A stretch of 64,000 nucleotides of DNA from Clostridia bacterium (GTDB taxonomy: Bacteria > Bacillota > Clostridia > Oscillospirales > CAG-272): assembly GCA_017622085.1 (NCBI GenBank), contig JAGARU010000146.1, positions 93,775 through 157,774 on the forward strand. The letters are read 5' to 3'. How positions within the stretch are numbered: the stretch's first letter is position 1; each line of letters starts with the position of its first letter. Of this stretch, positions 1 through 7,479 are shown in pieces. A model generated the notes under the pieces. That model was given only the letters and a program-made list of their open reading frames with translations, was not told where the DNA came from and did not search any database. Position numbers and translations under genes: made by a program.

Positions 1-377
1 ACTCGGCCGCCCGTCATTGCGGAATAATAACCGCCACTGTTTGAGAAATACTGCTCAATCAGTTCATTTGCATTATTGATTACACCCACCATACAGATAG
101 CAAAAGTACCGAGCTTAGACCGTATAAGTAGAGGCTGAGGATCGGAATCGCTAATGCACCCAATGGCACTATTTCCCCTCATTTCGTCGAAAATATGCTC
201 AAACTTGGTGCGGAAAGGCGAATTTGAGATATTGTGAATATCTCTCTGCAAGCCAATCCGCTCGTCGTATGCAGCCATTCCTCCACGACTGGTTCCTAAA
301 TGCGAATGATAATCGGTTCCGAAGAACACGTCAGCAATGCAGTCATGCTTCGAAACAACTCCAAAAAATCCACCCAT
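1..377 (-). CDS. PurF-like amidophosphoribosyltransferase, N-terminal part (gene runs off the window)
   Basis: A minus-strand reading frame begins with ATG at 377 and stays open to the window edge (about 125 residues seen). It starts MGGFFGVVSKHDC and continues with a TDYHSHLGTSRGGMAAYD stretch, the layout of the class II glutamine amidotransferase domain of PurF. Canonical PurF begins M-C-G and uses that cysteine as nucleophile after Met removal; here residue 2 is Gly and the first Cys is residue 13. From memory, similar MGGFFG-type proteins annotated as amidophosphoribosyltransferase occur in Clostridia and Bacteroides, so this is probably a real subfamily and not an error. The start is supported by GGAGAT about 5 bases upstream. 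It is the last visible gene of the purE-PHP-purC operon, 137 bases after purC. Whether it uses glutamine, ammonia or another donor cannot be decided; the phosphoribosyl domain lies outside the window. Confidence 0.75.
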   Translation of the reverse strand, partial: MGGFFGVVSKHDCIADVFFGTDYHSHLGTSRGGMAAYDERIGLQRDIHNISNSPFRTKFEHIFDEMRGNSAIGCISDSDPQPLLIRSKLGTFAICMVGVINNANELIEQYFSNSGGYYSAMTGGR

Positions 378-434
378 GTATATCTCCAATGCCGCCTCTG
401 CGGCTTTCTATCAATTTGCGTATTCACGCCGAGG

Positions 435-484
435 CGGCTGTGGCGCATTTTCCTCCTGTAGGAGGGCAAAACAAGTCACAGCCG
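435..484 (-). other. Nested stem-loop between purC and the purF-like gene
   Basis: In the 137-base gap an 8-bp perfect stem (CGGCTGTG at 435-442 with CACAGCCG at 477-484) encloses a second perfect 5-bp stem with a 4-base loop (452-465). There is no T-tract, so a simple terminator is unlikely; an mRNA processing or stability element within the operon is possible. Confidence 0.45.
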
Positions 485-514
485 TCGGCATTCTTATGTT
501 CTGTTATGCCGAAA

Positions 515-1195
515 TCAAGCGAAGAAGAGCTCGGAGAGAGTCATCGGATCGATGTACTCGCCGTTCTTATATACGCGCATATTTCCGGATGCAATCTCAT
601 CGATGAGCATTACGTCTCCGTTTGCATCGTAACCGAATTCAAACTTGATATCGTAAAGGATCAGACCCTTTTCCTTCAGATCGTCTGCTACAATCTGAGT
701 GATCTTCTGGGTCATTTCCTTGATGTCGTCATACTGCTGAGCAGTCATAACGCCAAGGTCTACAAGGCCATCCTTAGTTACCAAGGGATCGCCCTTCGCA
801 TCGTTCTTGAAGGTGGTTTCTACGTACGCAGGAAGGTCTGCACCCTCCTCGATGTAGTCGCTGTAGCGGCGGTAGAAGCTACCAACTGCCTTATGGCGGC
901 AAATAACCTCAAGACCGTGGCCGAATGCCTTTGCGGGGAGAACCTCCATAGTGGTGTCGTCCAGGTTGGCGCTGATATAGTGGGTTTTAATTCCGGCCGC
1001 ATTTACTTTCTCAAAGAAGTAAATGGACATGCGAAGATTTACGTCTCCCACGCCGTCAATGGTGAGACCAACGGAATTTTCGCCGGGATCGAACACACCG
1101 TCTTTTCCGGTGCAATCATCCTTGAACTTCAAAAGGTAATTTCCGTTATCAAGTGCAAAAACGTCTTTGGTTTTACCGGTGTAAACATGTCTCAT
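515..1195 (-). CDS. purC: Phosphoribosylaminoimidazole-succinocarboxamide synthase (SAICAR synthetase)
   Basis: PurC joins aspartate to CAIR with ATP to make SAICAR, in the cytosol. The 226-residue product is near the usual 235-240. It opens with the ATP-grasp-like GKTKDVF segment (residues 8-14), has the substrate loop at [16 protein letters not shown], and the conserved [19 protein letters not shown] block near residues 183-202. After that block the more usual SPDSxR motif is replaced by ASGNMRV, a variant I associate with some clostridial PurC proteins. It follows the PHP gene by 15 bases, so it is surely cotranscribed. It sits downstream of purE, the gene for the preceding step. Long frames on the opposite strand are shadows. 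Confidence 0.95.
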   Translation of the reverse strand: MRHVYTGKTKDVFALDNGNYLLKFKDDCTGKDGVFDPGENSVGLTIDGVGDVNLRMSIYFFEKVNAAGIKTHYISANLDDTTMEVLPAKAFGHGLEVICRHKAVGSFYRRYSDYIEEGADLPAYVETTFKNDAKGDPLVTKDGLVDLGVMTAQQYDDIKEMTQKITQIVADDLKEKGLILYDIKFEFGYDANGDVMLIDEIASGNMRVYKNGEYIDPMTLSELFFA

Positions 1196-1210
1196 AGGTT
1201 TAATCTCCTT

Positions 1211-2260
1211 TTATTTATCTAAATAATCTTTCACAAAATAAGTATGGGTGTGTGCGTTATTGCCACGGGAATCACGCACGGTTATGCGGAAGTACACGTC
1301 GCTCTCTCGGAGGGGGAACTCCGCGTGAGTGATCGTCTCATTTTCGGGCGCGGTCACGTGGCGGTCGCATCGGCCGTATCCGTTGATGTAGATGCTCTCA
1401 ACGGGGGAGCATTCCACAACGATGGTATTGTTTTCTACGTACAGCTCCTTGAACTGAGGAGGATTATCTCTACCGCTTGCGCAGTAGATATGTCCCTTTT
1501 CCATAGCCTCGATGACTTGATCGTACTTCAGCTCCTTGGCGCCGATGAAGGTGGAGCCGCCGAAGGATTCTCTTACGCTGTCGCCGTGGTTGTGGTTATC
1601 GTCGCCCATGGTACAAACAAGATTATACATGCCGTTTCGGAGCATATCGTCGTAGATGTAGGGGCAATACTCGCTACCGGTCTCGAGCTCGGTGGCGTAG
1701 TTGAGGATCTCCAAGCCCCAAAGGCCTTCCACATTCAGATAATCCTCGCGCTCGTTCAAGGACCAATAGGGATGGTTAAGCTGTACCAGAAAGCCCGCCT
1801 CATTGCAACGCTTGACCGTCTCGTTGACACTCTCGCGAGTGCAGACACGATGATATCCATCGCCCCGGAACACATCCTTGTATTCTTCCCTTCTCCATCC
1901 GAGGTTTTCGAAGGAAGAAGCTGGCTGGAAGGTGTTATGGGGGTCCTTTGCAAAAATGTTCAGGTGGAAGCACTTGGTTCTCGGCCAATTGGCACTTTCA
2001 ACGCCAAAGATCTGCGGGAAGGAAGGCTCGGATTCCGTCAAGGAATACTCGGAGCTGGTCAGGGCTAAGAAGGTATCGTCCGTAAGATCCGAGTGGTCAA
2101 GCAGGATCTCATGGTCGGAGTAGGCAACGATGGAGTAGCCGTGGGACTTATAGACCTCCTTGACCTTTTCCGGAGTATATGCACCGTCGGAGCACACCGT
2201 GTGGCAATGCATATTGGCCCGGTACCAGTTTACGCCATTGGGTAACAAATATTTTTTCAT
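1211..2260 (-). CDS. PHP-domain metal-dependent phosphoesterase
   Basis: A 349-residue protein of the PHP superfamily. Metal-binding motifs are visible in order: HCHT near residue 19, SDHE near residue 50, NHP near residue 163, and GDDNHNHGD near residue 220; together they form a trinuclear metal site as in histidinol-phosphatase and related phosphoesterases. The C-terminal 70 residues look like a small beta domain. The ATG at 2260 was chosen because AAGGAAG lies 6 bases upstream; an earlier in-frame start has no ribosome site. The gene lies between purE and purC in a ZTP-riboswitch operon, suggesting a phosphate-ester substrate linked to purine or folate metabolism. That substrate is inference only. 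It is not a DNA polymerase PHP domain, since the protein stands alone. Confidence 0.85.
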   Translation of the reverse strand: MKKYLLPNGVNWYRANMHCHTVCSDGAYTPEKVKEVYKSHGYSIVAYSDHEILLDHSDLTDDTFLALTSSEYSLTESEPSFPQIFGVESANWPRTKCFHLNIFAKDPHNTFQPASSFENLGWRREEYKDVFRGDGYHRVCTRESVNETVKRCNEAGFLVQLNHPYWSLNEREDYLNVEGLWGLEILNYATELETGSEYCPYIYDDMLRNGMYNLVCTMGDDNHNHGDSVRESFGGSTFIGAKELKYDQVIEAMEKGHIYCASGRDNPPQFKELYVENNTIVVECSPVESIYINGYGRCDRHVTAPENETITHAEFPLRESDVYFRITVRDSRGNNAHTHTYFVKDYLDK

Positions 2261-2287
2261 ATTGATTCTTCCTTTGCTGACAACCAC

Positions 2288-2785
2288 TTAGTGATTCAGC
2301 TGAGCGGCGATGGCGGCGTCCTTTTTGAGGACGGCCTCGGCATCGGCCCTACGCTTATCATCCAGACGCTGAGCAAGTGCCTCATCGCTAAGAGCAAGAA
2401 TCTGTGCAGCAAGAAGAGCGGCGTTGCCTCCGCCGTTAATAGCAACGGTGGCTACCGGGATGCCAGTGGGCATCTGCACAGTGGAAAGCAAGGCATCCAT
2501 ACCGTCAAGAACGCTGGATTTACAAGGGATTCCGATGACGGGTAAGGTGGTTCGTGCGGCCAGGGCTCCTGCCAGGTGAGCAGCCATGCCGGCGGCGGCA
2601 ATGATAACGCCGAAGCCGTTCTTTTTCGCATCCGCGGCAAAAGTTCCGGCCTCCTCAGGCGTTCTGTGGGCAGAATACACGTGCACCTCAAAGGGAATAT
2701 CGAGAGACGTGAGCATATCGGTAGCTTTGGTGATAATGGGAAGGTCACTGTCGCTACCCATAACGATACCAACTTTTTTAACCAT
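2288..2785 (-). CDS. purE: N5-carboxyaminoimidazole ribonucleotide mutase
   Basis: PurE converts N5-CAIR to CAIR in de novo purine synthesis. The 165-residue product has the standard class I signature: MGSDSDLP at residues 9-16, SAHRTPE near residues 43-49 with the catalytic His, AGMAAHLAG, and the C-terminal [23 protein letters not shown]. Length matches the family (about 160-170). The ATG at 2785 has a strong AAGGAGG site 5 bases upstream; the longer frame has none. It is the first gene of the operon and its leader carries a ZTP riboswitch with a terminator. No purK is seen in the window. Confidence 0.97.
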   Translation of the reverse strand: MVKKVGIVMGSDSDLPIITKATDMLTSLDIPFEVHVYSAHRTPEEAGTFAADAKKNGFGVIIAAAGMAAHLAGALAARTTLPVIGIPCKSSVLDGMDALLSTVQMPTGIPVATVAINGGGNAALLAAQILALSDEALAQRLDDKRRADAEAVLKKDAAIAAQLNH

Positions 2786-2817
2786 AATTGCCTCCTTGAA
2801 AACTATTTTGATACTGC

Positions 2818-2863
2818 AAAACAAAAAGGGCGCACTTACCCCTCATAACGGTTCAGTGTGCCC
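2818..2863 (-). terminator. Riboswitch-linked intrinsic terminator ahead of purE
   Basis: On the minus strand GGGCACACT (2855-2863) pairs with AGTGCGCCC (2828-2836), one mismatch in 9 bp, followed by TTTTTGTTTT. The 5' arm shares GGGCA with the conserved 3' end of the ZTP aptamer, so ligand binding and termination exclude each other, as in known ZTP riboswitches. Confidence 0.8.
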
Positions 2864-2930
2864 AGACGGTCGGCTTTGTACGATCTCTGTTCCACTGTGT
2901 TACTCACATTTATCCGTCAGTCGCAGAGAT
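2859..2930 (-). promoter_or_regulatory. ZTP riboswitch (pfl motif) controlling purE
   Basis: On the minus strand P1 pairs ATCTCTG (2924-2930) with CAGAGAT (2883-2889). Inside are the GACTGACGG segment, a GTG/CAC hairpin and GTGGAAC, and the 3' domain ends in CCGTCTGGGCA (2859-2869), the hallmark of the pfl/ZTP motif. The pseudoknot is supported: GACGG (2914-2918) pairs with CCGTC (2865-2869), where the common form is GGCGG/CCGCC, so the pair has covaried. ZTP (or ZMP) binding signals one-carbon folate shortage and should free purE expression by blocking the overlapping terminator. Recognition is from motif memory, not from a covariance search. Confidence 0.85.
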
Positions 2931-2956
2931 TACATTAAAGAATGATCAACATGGTT

Positions 2957-2985
2957 ATTCTACCATTTTCACCCCTTCTTGTCAA
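2957..2985 (-). promoter_or_regulatory. Promoter of the purE operon
   Basis: Minus-strand TTGACA (2980-2985), 17-base spacer, TAGAAT (2957-2962). Transcription would begin near 2950, about 20 bases before the riboswitch. Confidence 0.85.
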
Positions 2986-3037
2986 GTGGTAATATCGACA
3001 CGACTTGATGTTTTTCGCACATCTACTTTCGCTATAT

Positions 3038-3066
3038 TTGACAAATCGCCAAATTTATGGTACATT
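3038..3066 (+). promoter_or_regulatory. Promoter of mutY
   Basis: TTGACA (3038-3043), 17-base spacer, TACATT (3061-3066), 25 bases before the mutY ATG. It diverges from the purE promoter. Confidence 0.75.
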
Positions 3067-3090
3067 AGTGACAAAGAACGGAGGTGGCAT

Positions 3091-4158
3091 ATGGATATTC
3101 TGACAGGCAAAGAGGCAATGGCCGCGGCAATTCCCAGCTTAATCCAATGGTACAGAAAAAACAAAAAATCGGTGCCGTGGAGGGAGATTTCTACCCCTTA
3201 TGGTGTATGGATCTCGGAGATCATGTTGCAGCAGACAAGAATTTCCACGGTGATCCCATACTACCAACGCTTTCTTGCGGAAATACCCGACGTCACCGCA
3301 CTGGCAAAGATTTCAGACGATCGGCTGATGAAGCTATGGGAAGGACTTGGGTACTACTCCCGGGCGAGGAATTTAAAGAAGGCCGCTCTTGCCATTTGTG
3401 AAGAGCACGGCGGCGCTTTGCCGGCAGACTATGAGGCCTTGCGGGCGTTGCCGGGAATCGGTGATTACACAGCGGGGGCAATTGCCTCCATCGCCTTTGG
3501 ACTTCCCTGCCCGGCGGTTGACGGAAACGTACTGCGGGTGGTAATGCGCTATCTTGGTGAATATGACGATATCGCCAAAGGCTCCGTGAAAGCGGAGGTT
3601 ACCCGGATGCTGGCCGAGATTTATCCCACAGGCAAGGATGCCTCCGATCTGACCGAGGGCTTGATGGAGGTGGGCGAGGTTGCCTGCTTGCCAAACGGAG
3701 AGCCCTTATGTGAAAATTGCCCTTTACGGGAAGATTGTCGGGCGCGGCGCGAGGGATTGACGGATGAATTGCCCGTCAAGGCACCGAAAAAGGCGCGGAC
3801 GGTTGAGGAGCGTGCCATCCTTATTCTGCGTTGCAGAGATCGGTATGCTTTGCGGAAGCGTCCGGCAAAGGGACTGCTTGCCGGAATGTGGGAGCTTCCC
3901 TCTCTCCCCATTGACGGAGAGTTTTCCCTCTCCGAGGCCGCCGGTATGCTGGGAATTACGGTGCTTAGGGCTGAGGCTATCACAGAAGCGGTACACGTAT
4001 TTTCTCACGTAGAGTGGCATATGAAGGGATTCCTTTTGGACTGTGCCCGTGAGACTGAGGGATTCGTATGGGTCAGCCGGGAGGAGATCCGGGAGAATTA
4101 TGCGATTCCTGCGGCGTTTCGGGCATTTCGGAAGCACATCCTGTCGGATGAGGCTTGA
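3091..4158 (+). CDS. mutY: Adenine DNA glycosylase MutY
   Basis: MutY removes adenine mispaired with 8-oxoguanine. The 355-residue protein has the catalytic Glu in SEIMLQQTR (E43), the helix-hairpin-helix LPGIGDYTAGAI near residue 110, the conserved Asp in PAVDGNVLRVVMR, and a 4Fe-4S motif C-x7-C-x2-C-x5-C (CLPNGEPLCENCPLREDC) at about residues 190-210. The C-terminal third is the NUDIX-like domain that reads 8-oxoguanine. Start at ATG 3091 follows GGAGG by 5 bases; the longer frame upstream overlaps the promoter. The x7 cysteine spacing, where E. coli has x6, is, from memory, common in Firmicutes. It seems to be its own transcription unit. Confidence 0.95.
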   Translation: MDILTGKEAMAAAIPSLIQWYRKNKKSVPWREISTPYGVWISEIMLQQTRISTVIPYYQRFLAEIPDVTALAKISDDRLMKLWEGLGYYSRARNLKKAALAICEEHGGALPADYEALRALPGIGDYTAGAIASIAFGLPCPAVDGNVLRVVMRYLGEYDDIAKGSVKAEVTRMLAEIYPTGKDASDLTEGLMEVGEVACLPNGEPLCENCPLREDCRARREGLTDELPVKAPKKARTVEERAILILRCRDRYALRKRPAKGLLAGMWELPSLPIDGEFSLSEAAGMLGITVLRAEAITEAVHVFSHVEWHMKGFLLDCARETEGFVWVSREEIRENYAIPAAFRAFRKHILSDEA

Positions 4159-4183
4159 AAGATTGCCCCGCTTGTGATAGAAT
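4155..4183 (+). promoter_or_regulatory. Promoter of the SDR gene
   Basis: TTGAAA (4155-4160), 17-base spacer, TAGAAT (4178-4183), overlapping the mutY stop codon. Confidence 0.6.
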
Positions 4184-4213
4184 ACTCTTGATACTTGACG
4201 TAAGGAGACTGAA

Positions 4214-4951
4214 ATGGAACGAGCCGTTATTATTACCGGGGCCTCCGGCGGAATTGGGCAGGCGACAGCCCGCGTATTCGCCGCTCACGGTTGGAATTTG
4301 GTTTTAGGTTATAACAGAAACAAAGAACGAGCCGAGGCCTTGGCGCAGGAATTGGCGCAAGAATTTTCCGTGCGGGCAGTTGCCTTTGGGGGCGATCTTT
4401 CCGATCCCTCTGCGTGCCGGCGGATCGTTGCCAAAGCGATTTTTGAATTTGGCCGGGTGGACGCTTTGGTTGCCAATGCGGGAATCGCTGAGTCCCGTTT
4501 GTTTACGGAAACAACGCCGGAGGAATTCCGGACTATGATGGACACCAATCTGGGCAGTGTATTCTACACCTGTCAGGCGGCGGCAAAGGAGATGATTGCG
4601 GCCGGTGGCGGTGCCATGGTTACCGTTTCCTCCATCTGGGGACAGGTAGGTGCGGCCATGGAAGTGGCATACTCTGCCGCAAAGGCCGGGGTGATCGGAC
4701 TTACCAAGGCCTTAGCCAAGGAGCTGGCGCCCTCTTGCGTTCGGGTCAACTGCGTTTGCCCCGGAGTGATCGACACGGAGATGAACAAGGATTACTCCCC
4801 CGAGGTTATGGAGCGCTTGGCTGAGCAGACCCCGCTTGGACGCATCGGTACGCCCGAGGAGGTTGCCGAGAGCATTTATTTCCTTTCCTCCGAGGCTTCC
4901 GGCTTTGTGACGGGACAGGTTCTTGGGGTAAATGGCGGATTTGTCATTTAA
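4214..4951 (+). CDS. Short-chain dehydrogenase/reductase (FabG/YmfI-like)
   Basis: A 245-residue classical SDR. TGASGGIG at residues 8-15 binds NAD(P)H, NAG at about 91-93 stabilises the fold, and the Ser-Tyr-Lys triad is in VTVSSIWGQVGAAMEVAYSAAK. The C-terminus GQVLGVNGGFVI is typical of 3-oxoacyl-ACP reductases. The SSIWGxxGAxxEVxYSxAK stretch resembles, from memory, Bacillus YmfI, the reductase that finishes the 5-aminopentanol modification of elongation factor P, better than housekeeping FabG. No fatty acid genes are adjacent, which fits the YmfI-like reading, but the substrate stays open. AAGGAGA lies just upstream of the ATG. Confidence 0.85.
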   Translation: MERAVIITGASGGIGQATARVFAAHGWNLVLGYNRNKERAEALAQELAQEFSVRAVAFGGDLSDPSACRRIVAKAIFEFGRVDALVANAGIAESRLFTETTPEEFRTMMDTNLGSVFYTCQAAAKEMIAAGGGAMVTVSSIWGQVGAAMEVAYSAAKAGVIGLTKALAKELAPSCVRVNCVCPGVIDTEMNKDYSPEVMERLAEQTPLGRIGTPEEVAESIYFLSSEASGFVTGQVLGVNGGFVI

Positions 4952-4954
4952 TAC

Positions 4955-4983
4955 TTGCTTTTTGAACCGATTCGTGATACAAT
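4955..4983 (+). promoter_or_regulatory. Promoter of pnuC
   Basis: TTGCTT (4955-4960), 17-base spacer, TACAAT (4978-4983). The start would fall near 4990, giving a leader of about 98 bases. Confidence 0.7.
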
Positions 4984-4990
4984 ACGGATC

Positions 4991-5076
4991 GAATAACTGC
5001 CACCGGGTAGTGTGATGCTTAGCATCCGTTTGCGCGTCGTTAGGTCTTTGAAGACGCGCATGCGGATGCTTTTTTT
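4991..5076 (+). promoter_or_regulatory. Attenuator-like leader of pnuC
   Basis: A long terminator hairpin pairs GCATCCG (5022-5028) with CGGATGC (5063-5069) and TGCGCGTC (5031-5038) with GACGCGCA (5053-5060), followed by seven T. GGAGG starts 3 bases after the T-run, so the terminator directly gates pnuC. Upstream, CTGCC/GGTAG (4998-5010) can form a small stem, and GATGC at 5014-5018 can pair with the GCATC of the terminator arm, a possible antiterminator. I do not recognise a known aptamer; a NAD-related sensor is only a guess from the gene. Confidence 0.6.
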
Positions 5077-5087
5077 GTGGAGGATTT

Positions 5088-5780
5088 ATGCGACGGTTAC
5101 TGACGTACTTTTCGCGGGGGGAGCTAGCTTTGTGGTTCTCTTCCCTTGCTTTGATTCTTGCTTCCTTTTTCCTGTTTGACCGGGAAAGCTATCTGACCCT
5201 TGCGGCATCGATTGTGGGGGTTACTTCTCTGATCTTTTGTGCCAAGGGAAATCCCATTGGGCAGGCGTTGATGGTAATTTTCAGCGTGCTTTACGGCATC
5301 ATTTCCTACTCCTTTGCCTATTACGGAGAGATGATTACGTATCTTGGCATGACGGCGCCGATGGCTTTGTTTTCTCTGATTGCGTGGCTGGTGCATCCCT
5401 ATAAGGGAAATCGGGCTGAGGTGGCAGTGAATCGGCTGAGATGGCGGGAGATTCCCTTTCTTATCGTTTTAACAGCGGCGGTGACGGTGGGCTTCTACTT
5501 TATTTTGGACGCCTTTGGGACGGCAAACATTGTGCCAAGCACTTTGTCCGTTGCCACCAGCTTCGGAGCGGTATATCTGACCTTCCGGCGGTGTCCTTAC
5601 TTTGCTTTGATCTATGCGGCGAACGATCTGGTACTGATCGTTTTGTGGGCTTTGGCGGCGAGAACGGACATTTCTTATCTATCCGTAATCATCTGCTTTG
5701 CCGTTTTCTTGGTGAACGACCTTTACGGCTTTATCAGCTGGCAAAGGATGGCACGGCGGCAAACAGAAACCAAAATATAA
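5088..5780 (+). CDS. pnuC: Nicotinamide riboside transporter PnuC family
   Basis: A 230-residue polytopic membrane protein with about seven hydrophobic segments. PnuC-family marks are the TLAASIVGVTSLIFCAKGNPIGQ region in the first third and FAVFLVNDLYGFISW near the C-terminus, matching the WxxWxxND-type end of these facilitators. PnuC proteins carry nicotinamide riboside; relatives carry thiamine (PnuT) or riboflavin (PnuX), and no TPP or FMN riboswitch is seen here, so the NR assignment is favoured. ATG 5088 follows GGAGG. A bidirectional terminator follows at 5784. Confidence 0.85.
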   Translation: MRRLLTYFSRGELALWFSSLALILASFFLFDRESYLTLAASIVGVTSLIFCAKGNPIGQALMVIFSVLYGIISYSFAYYGEMITYLGMTAPMALFSLIAWLVHPYKGNRAEVAVNRLRWREIPFLIVLTAAVTVGFYFILDAFGTANIVPSTLSVATSFGAVYLTFRRCPYFALIYAANDLVLIVLWALAARTDISYLSVIICFAVFLVNDLYGFISWQRMARRQTETKI

Positions 5781-5783
5781 CAC

Positions 5784-5813
5784 AAGGGCTACCCCATTTT
5801 CAGGGTAGCCCTT
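5784..5813. terminator. Bidirectional terminator between pnuC and the zinc-ribbon gene
   Basis: AAGGGCTACCC (5784-5794) pairs perfectly with GGGTAGCCCTT (5803-5813). It separates convergent genes. Confidence 0.75.
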
Positions 5814-5834
5814 TGCCTATTATGTAGCTTGATC

Positions 5835-6410
5835 TTATTTGAACGTTACAGAACCGACGTCGCGCTTGCTATGCATCTTTACCTGCGCGCCACAACGGGG
5901 ACAGTGATAATACTCGGTTACCTTCTGGGATCCGGAAACGGAGTCAGAGTACCAAGTCAGTTCAATCTCATTGCTGGCGGTATCGCCATCATGCTTCAGG
6001 CTGTAACCGCACTTGCGACAGGTAAGCCGATTGGCAAAGAAGAATACGAGAACAACAAAGCCTGCAATTGCGGCCTTGATTCCATCCCCGTTGGTGCCGG
6101 GAATCGTGTTCATGCGCTGGATGAAATAAACCACGAATGCAAGAGCAGTATACATAACAACGGAGAAATAGAAACGCATACAATTGATACGGCTTAAAAC
6201 TGCACCCAAAAGACCTTTTCTCTCTACCAACGCCTTTTTGATATGGAACACGCGGCGACCAATACCGGAAAGGAGCAAAAGTACGGTCATGCCAACCAGA
6301 TATCCGATCTGGGGAGTCTCATATTCCATAGTTCCAAAGTAGATACCGAAACAATAAAACGCGGCAGCAAAAGAACCAACCCAAAGAAGTAAACCAACAA
6401 GCTTTCTCAT
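5835..6410 (-). CDS. Membrane protein with C-terminal zinc ribbon, unknown function
   Basis: 191 residues. Four hydrophobic segments (about 5-25, 35-52, 78-95, 112-128) are followed by a cytosolic-looking C-terminal domain with CRKC near residue 131 and CPRC near residue 169, a four-cysteine zinc ribbon. I do not recognise the family. It has its own promoter and stands alone between two terminators or gaps. ATG 6410 has GGAGG upstream. Confidence 0.75.
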   Translation of the reverse strand: MRKLVGLLLWVGSFAAAFYCFGIYFGTMEYETPQIGYLVGMTVLLLLSGIGRRVFHIKKALVERKGLLGAVLSRINCMRFYFSVVMYTALAFVVYFIQRMNTIPGTNGDGIKAAIAGFVVLVFFFANRLTCRKCGYSLKHDGDTASNEIELTWYSDSVSGSQKVTEYYHCPRCGAQVKMHSKRDVGSVTFK

Positions 6411-6480
6411 AAAGCCTCCATAATAAATATTAAGTTTGATTTCTCCTCAAAACGACCTTTTCCGAGAGAAATCCGCATTT

Positions 6481-6509
6481 ATTGTACTCCTTCCGGCGTG
6501 CGTTGTCAA
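6481..6509 (-). promoter_or_regulatory. Promoter of the zinc-ribbon membrane protein
   Basis: Minus-strand TTGACA (6504-6509), 17-base spacer, TACAAT (6481-6486); leader about 65 bases. Confidence 0.8.
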
Positions 6510-6554
6510 TCTGTGAAACCCGACAATGTTGCTTAACTTTGCTGAAATCTGTAT

Positions 6555-7385
6555 TTAGTCGTTTTCGTCCAGGATATAGCGGACGGCAAGCTCGATCTTT
6601 TTGCGGTCGGCACCGGCCGCGGCGGCTTGGCAAAGGGCTTTTTCGTAGGCCTCCTCGTCTCCCATGGCGGCGTAGGCAATGGAACGGGCGGAATGAGCCG
6701 GAATCAAATTCGCGTTTATAGCGAGAGCCTTTTCGGCGTATTCCAATGCGCCCTCGTATTCGGCCTCTCGTACGTACAGATTGGCAATGTTACTATAAGC
6801 GTTGGCGTTTTGAGGATCCACCTTAAGGGCACGCTCATAGGCCTCGATGGCGCGGGCGTTATTGCCTAAGCGCTGGTAGCAGATACCGGCGTTGGACAGA
6901 ACGGTGGAATTGGGGGTAAGGGCGGCGGCCTTTTCATACCATTCGGCGGCTTGGAGATAATACGTTCCATCGTCGTAGCAGAGGCCGAGGAAGGTAGCGA
7001 CGGCAAAGCGATCGGTGGTGGATTCCACCTCCGGCCAGAGGCGATCCAGATGCTTGATCGCCACAAGGGGCTTATCGGCGTTAAAGGCATTCAAGGCCTT
7101 TAAGAACTCTTTTTCTCCCTTGGGATTACCAAGAAAGGCGTTGCCCATCAAATCGTTATAATGCTTGCGGTAAAAGGCAATGGTACGCTTGGGGGCGCGG
7201 CGGCCGCCGAAGGCTTTGATCAAGGTAAAGACCGAGCCGATGAGCAAGAGAATGGCGCGGGTGACTGTGTTTTGAGAGAGTGTGTCGGTTTGCAAATATT
7301 CACGAACGGCAAGGCCAATGATGGCAACGTCCAACAGTAAGACTAGGACGGTAACGAGTATGAGCACGGCTTTTCTTTTTTTCAC
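6555..7385 (-). CDS. Membrane-anchored TPR-repeat protein
   Basis: 276 residues. Two hydrophobic segments at 5-27 and 42-60 are followed by a soluble part with at least three tetratricopeptide repeats (about 125-240), for example ALTPNSTVLSNAGICYQRLG and LKVDPQNANAYSNIANLY. TPR domains mediate protein contacts; no partner can be read from the neighbourhood. It is a single-gene unit with its own consensus promoter. Confidence 0.8.
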   Translation of the reverse strand: MKKRKAVLILVTVLVLLLDVAIIGLAVREYLQTDTLSQNTVTRAILLLIGSVFTLIKAFGGRRAPKRTIAFYRKHYNDLMGNAFLGNPKGEKEFLKALNAFNADKPLVAIKHLDRLWPEVESTTDRFAVATFLGLCYDDGTYYLQAAEWYEKAAALTPNSTVLSNAGICYQRLGNNARAIEAYERALKVDPQNANAYSNIANLYVREAEYEGALEYAEKALAINANLIPAHSARSIAYAAMGDEEAYEKALCQAAAAGADRKKIELAVRYILDEND

Positions 7386-7411
7386 AGCGGGCCTCCTTGG
7401 ATTTTTTCTAA

Positions 7412-7440
7412 ATTATATAACAGGTGTATGCCGTTGTCAA
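7412..7440 (-). promoter_or_regulatory. Promoter of the TPR gene
   Basis: Minus-strand TTGACA (7435-7440), 17-base spacer, TATAAT (7412-7417): full consensus. Confidence 0.9.
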
Positions 7441-7478
7441 GAAAAAAGCCCTCACTCCGCTTTTGGAGTGGGGCTTTT
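7441..7478 (-). terminator. Terminator of the deacetylase operon
   Basis: AAAAGCCC and ACTCC arms pair across 7444-7478, with TTTTTTC on the minus strand just after, directly behind the deacetylase stop at 7480. Confidence 0.8.
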
Positions 7479-7479
7479 C

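Noticed and set aside
224..1222. 332-codon plus-strand frame
   Set aside because: Antisense to purC and the purF-like gene, no ribosome site, no family pattern.
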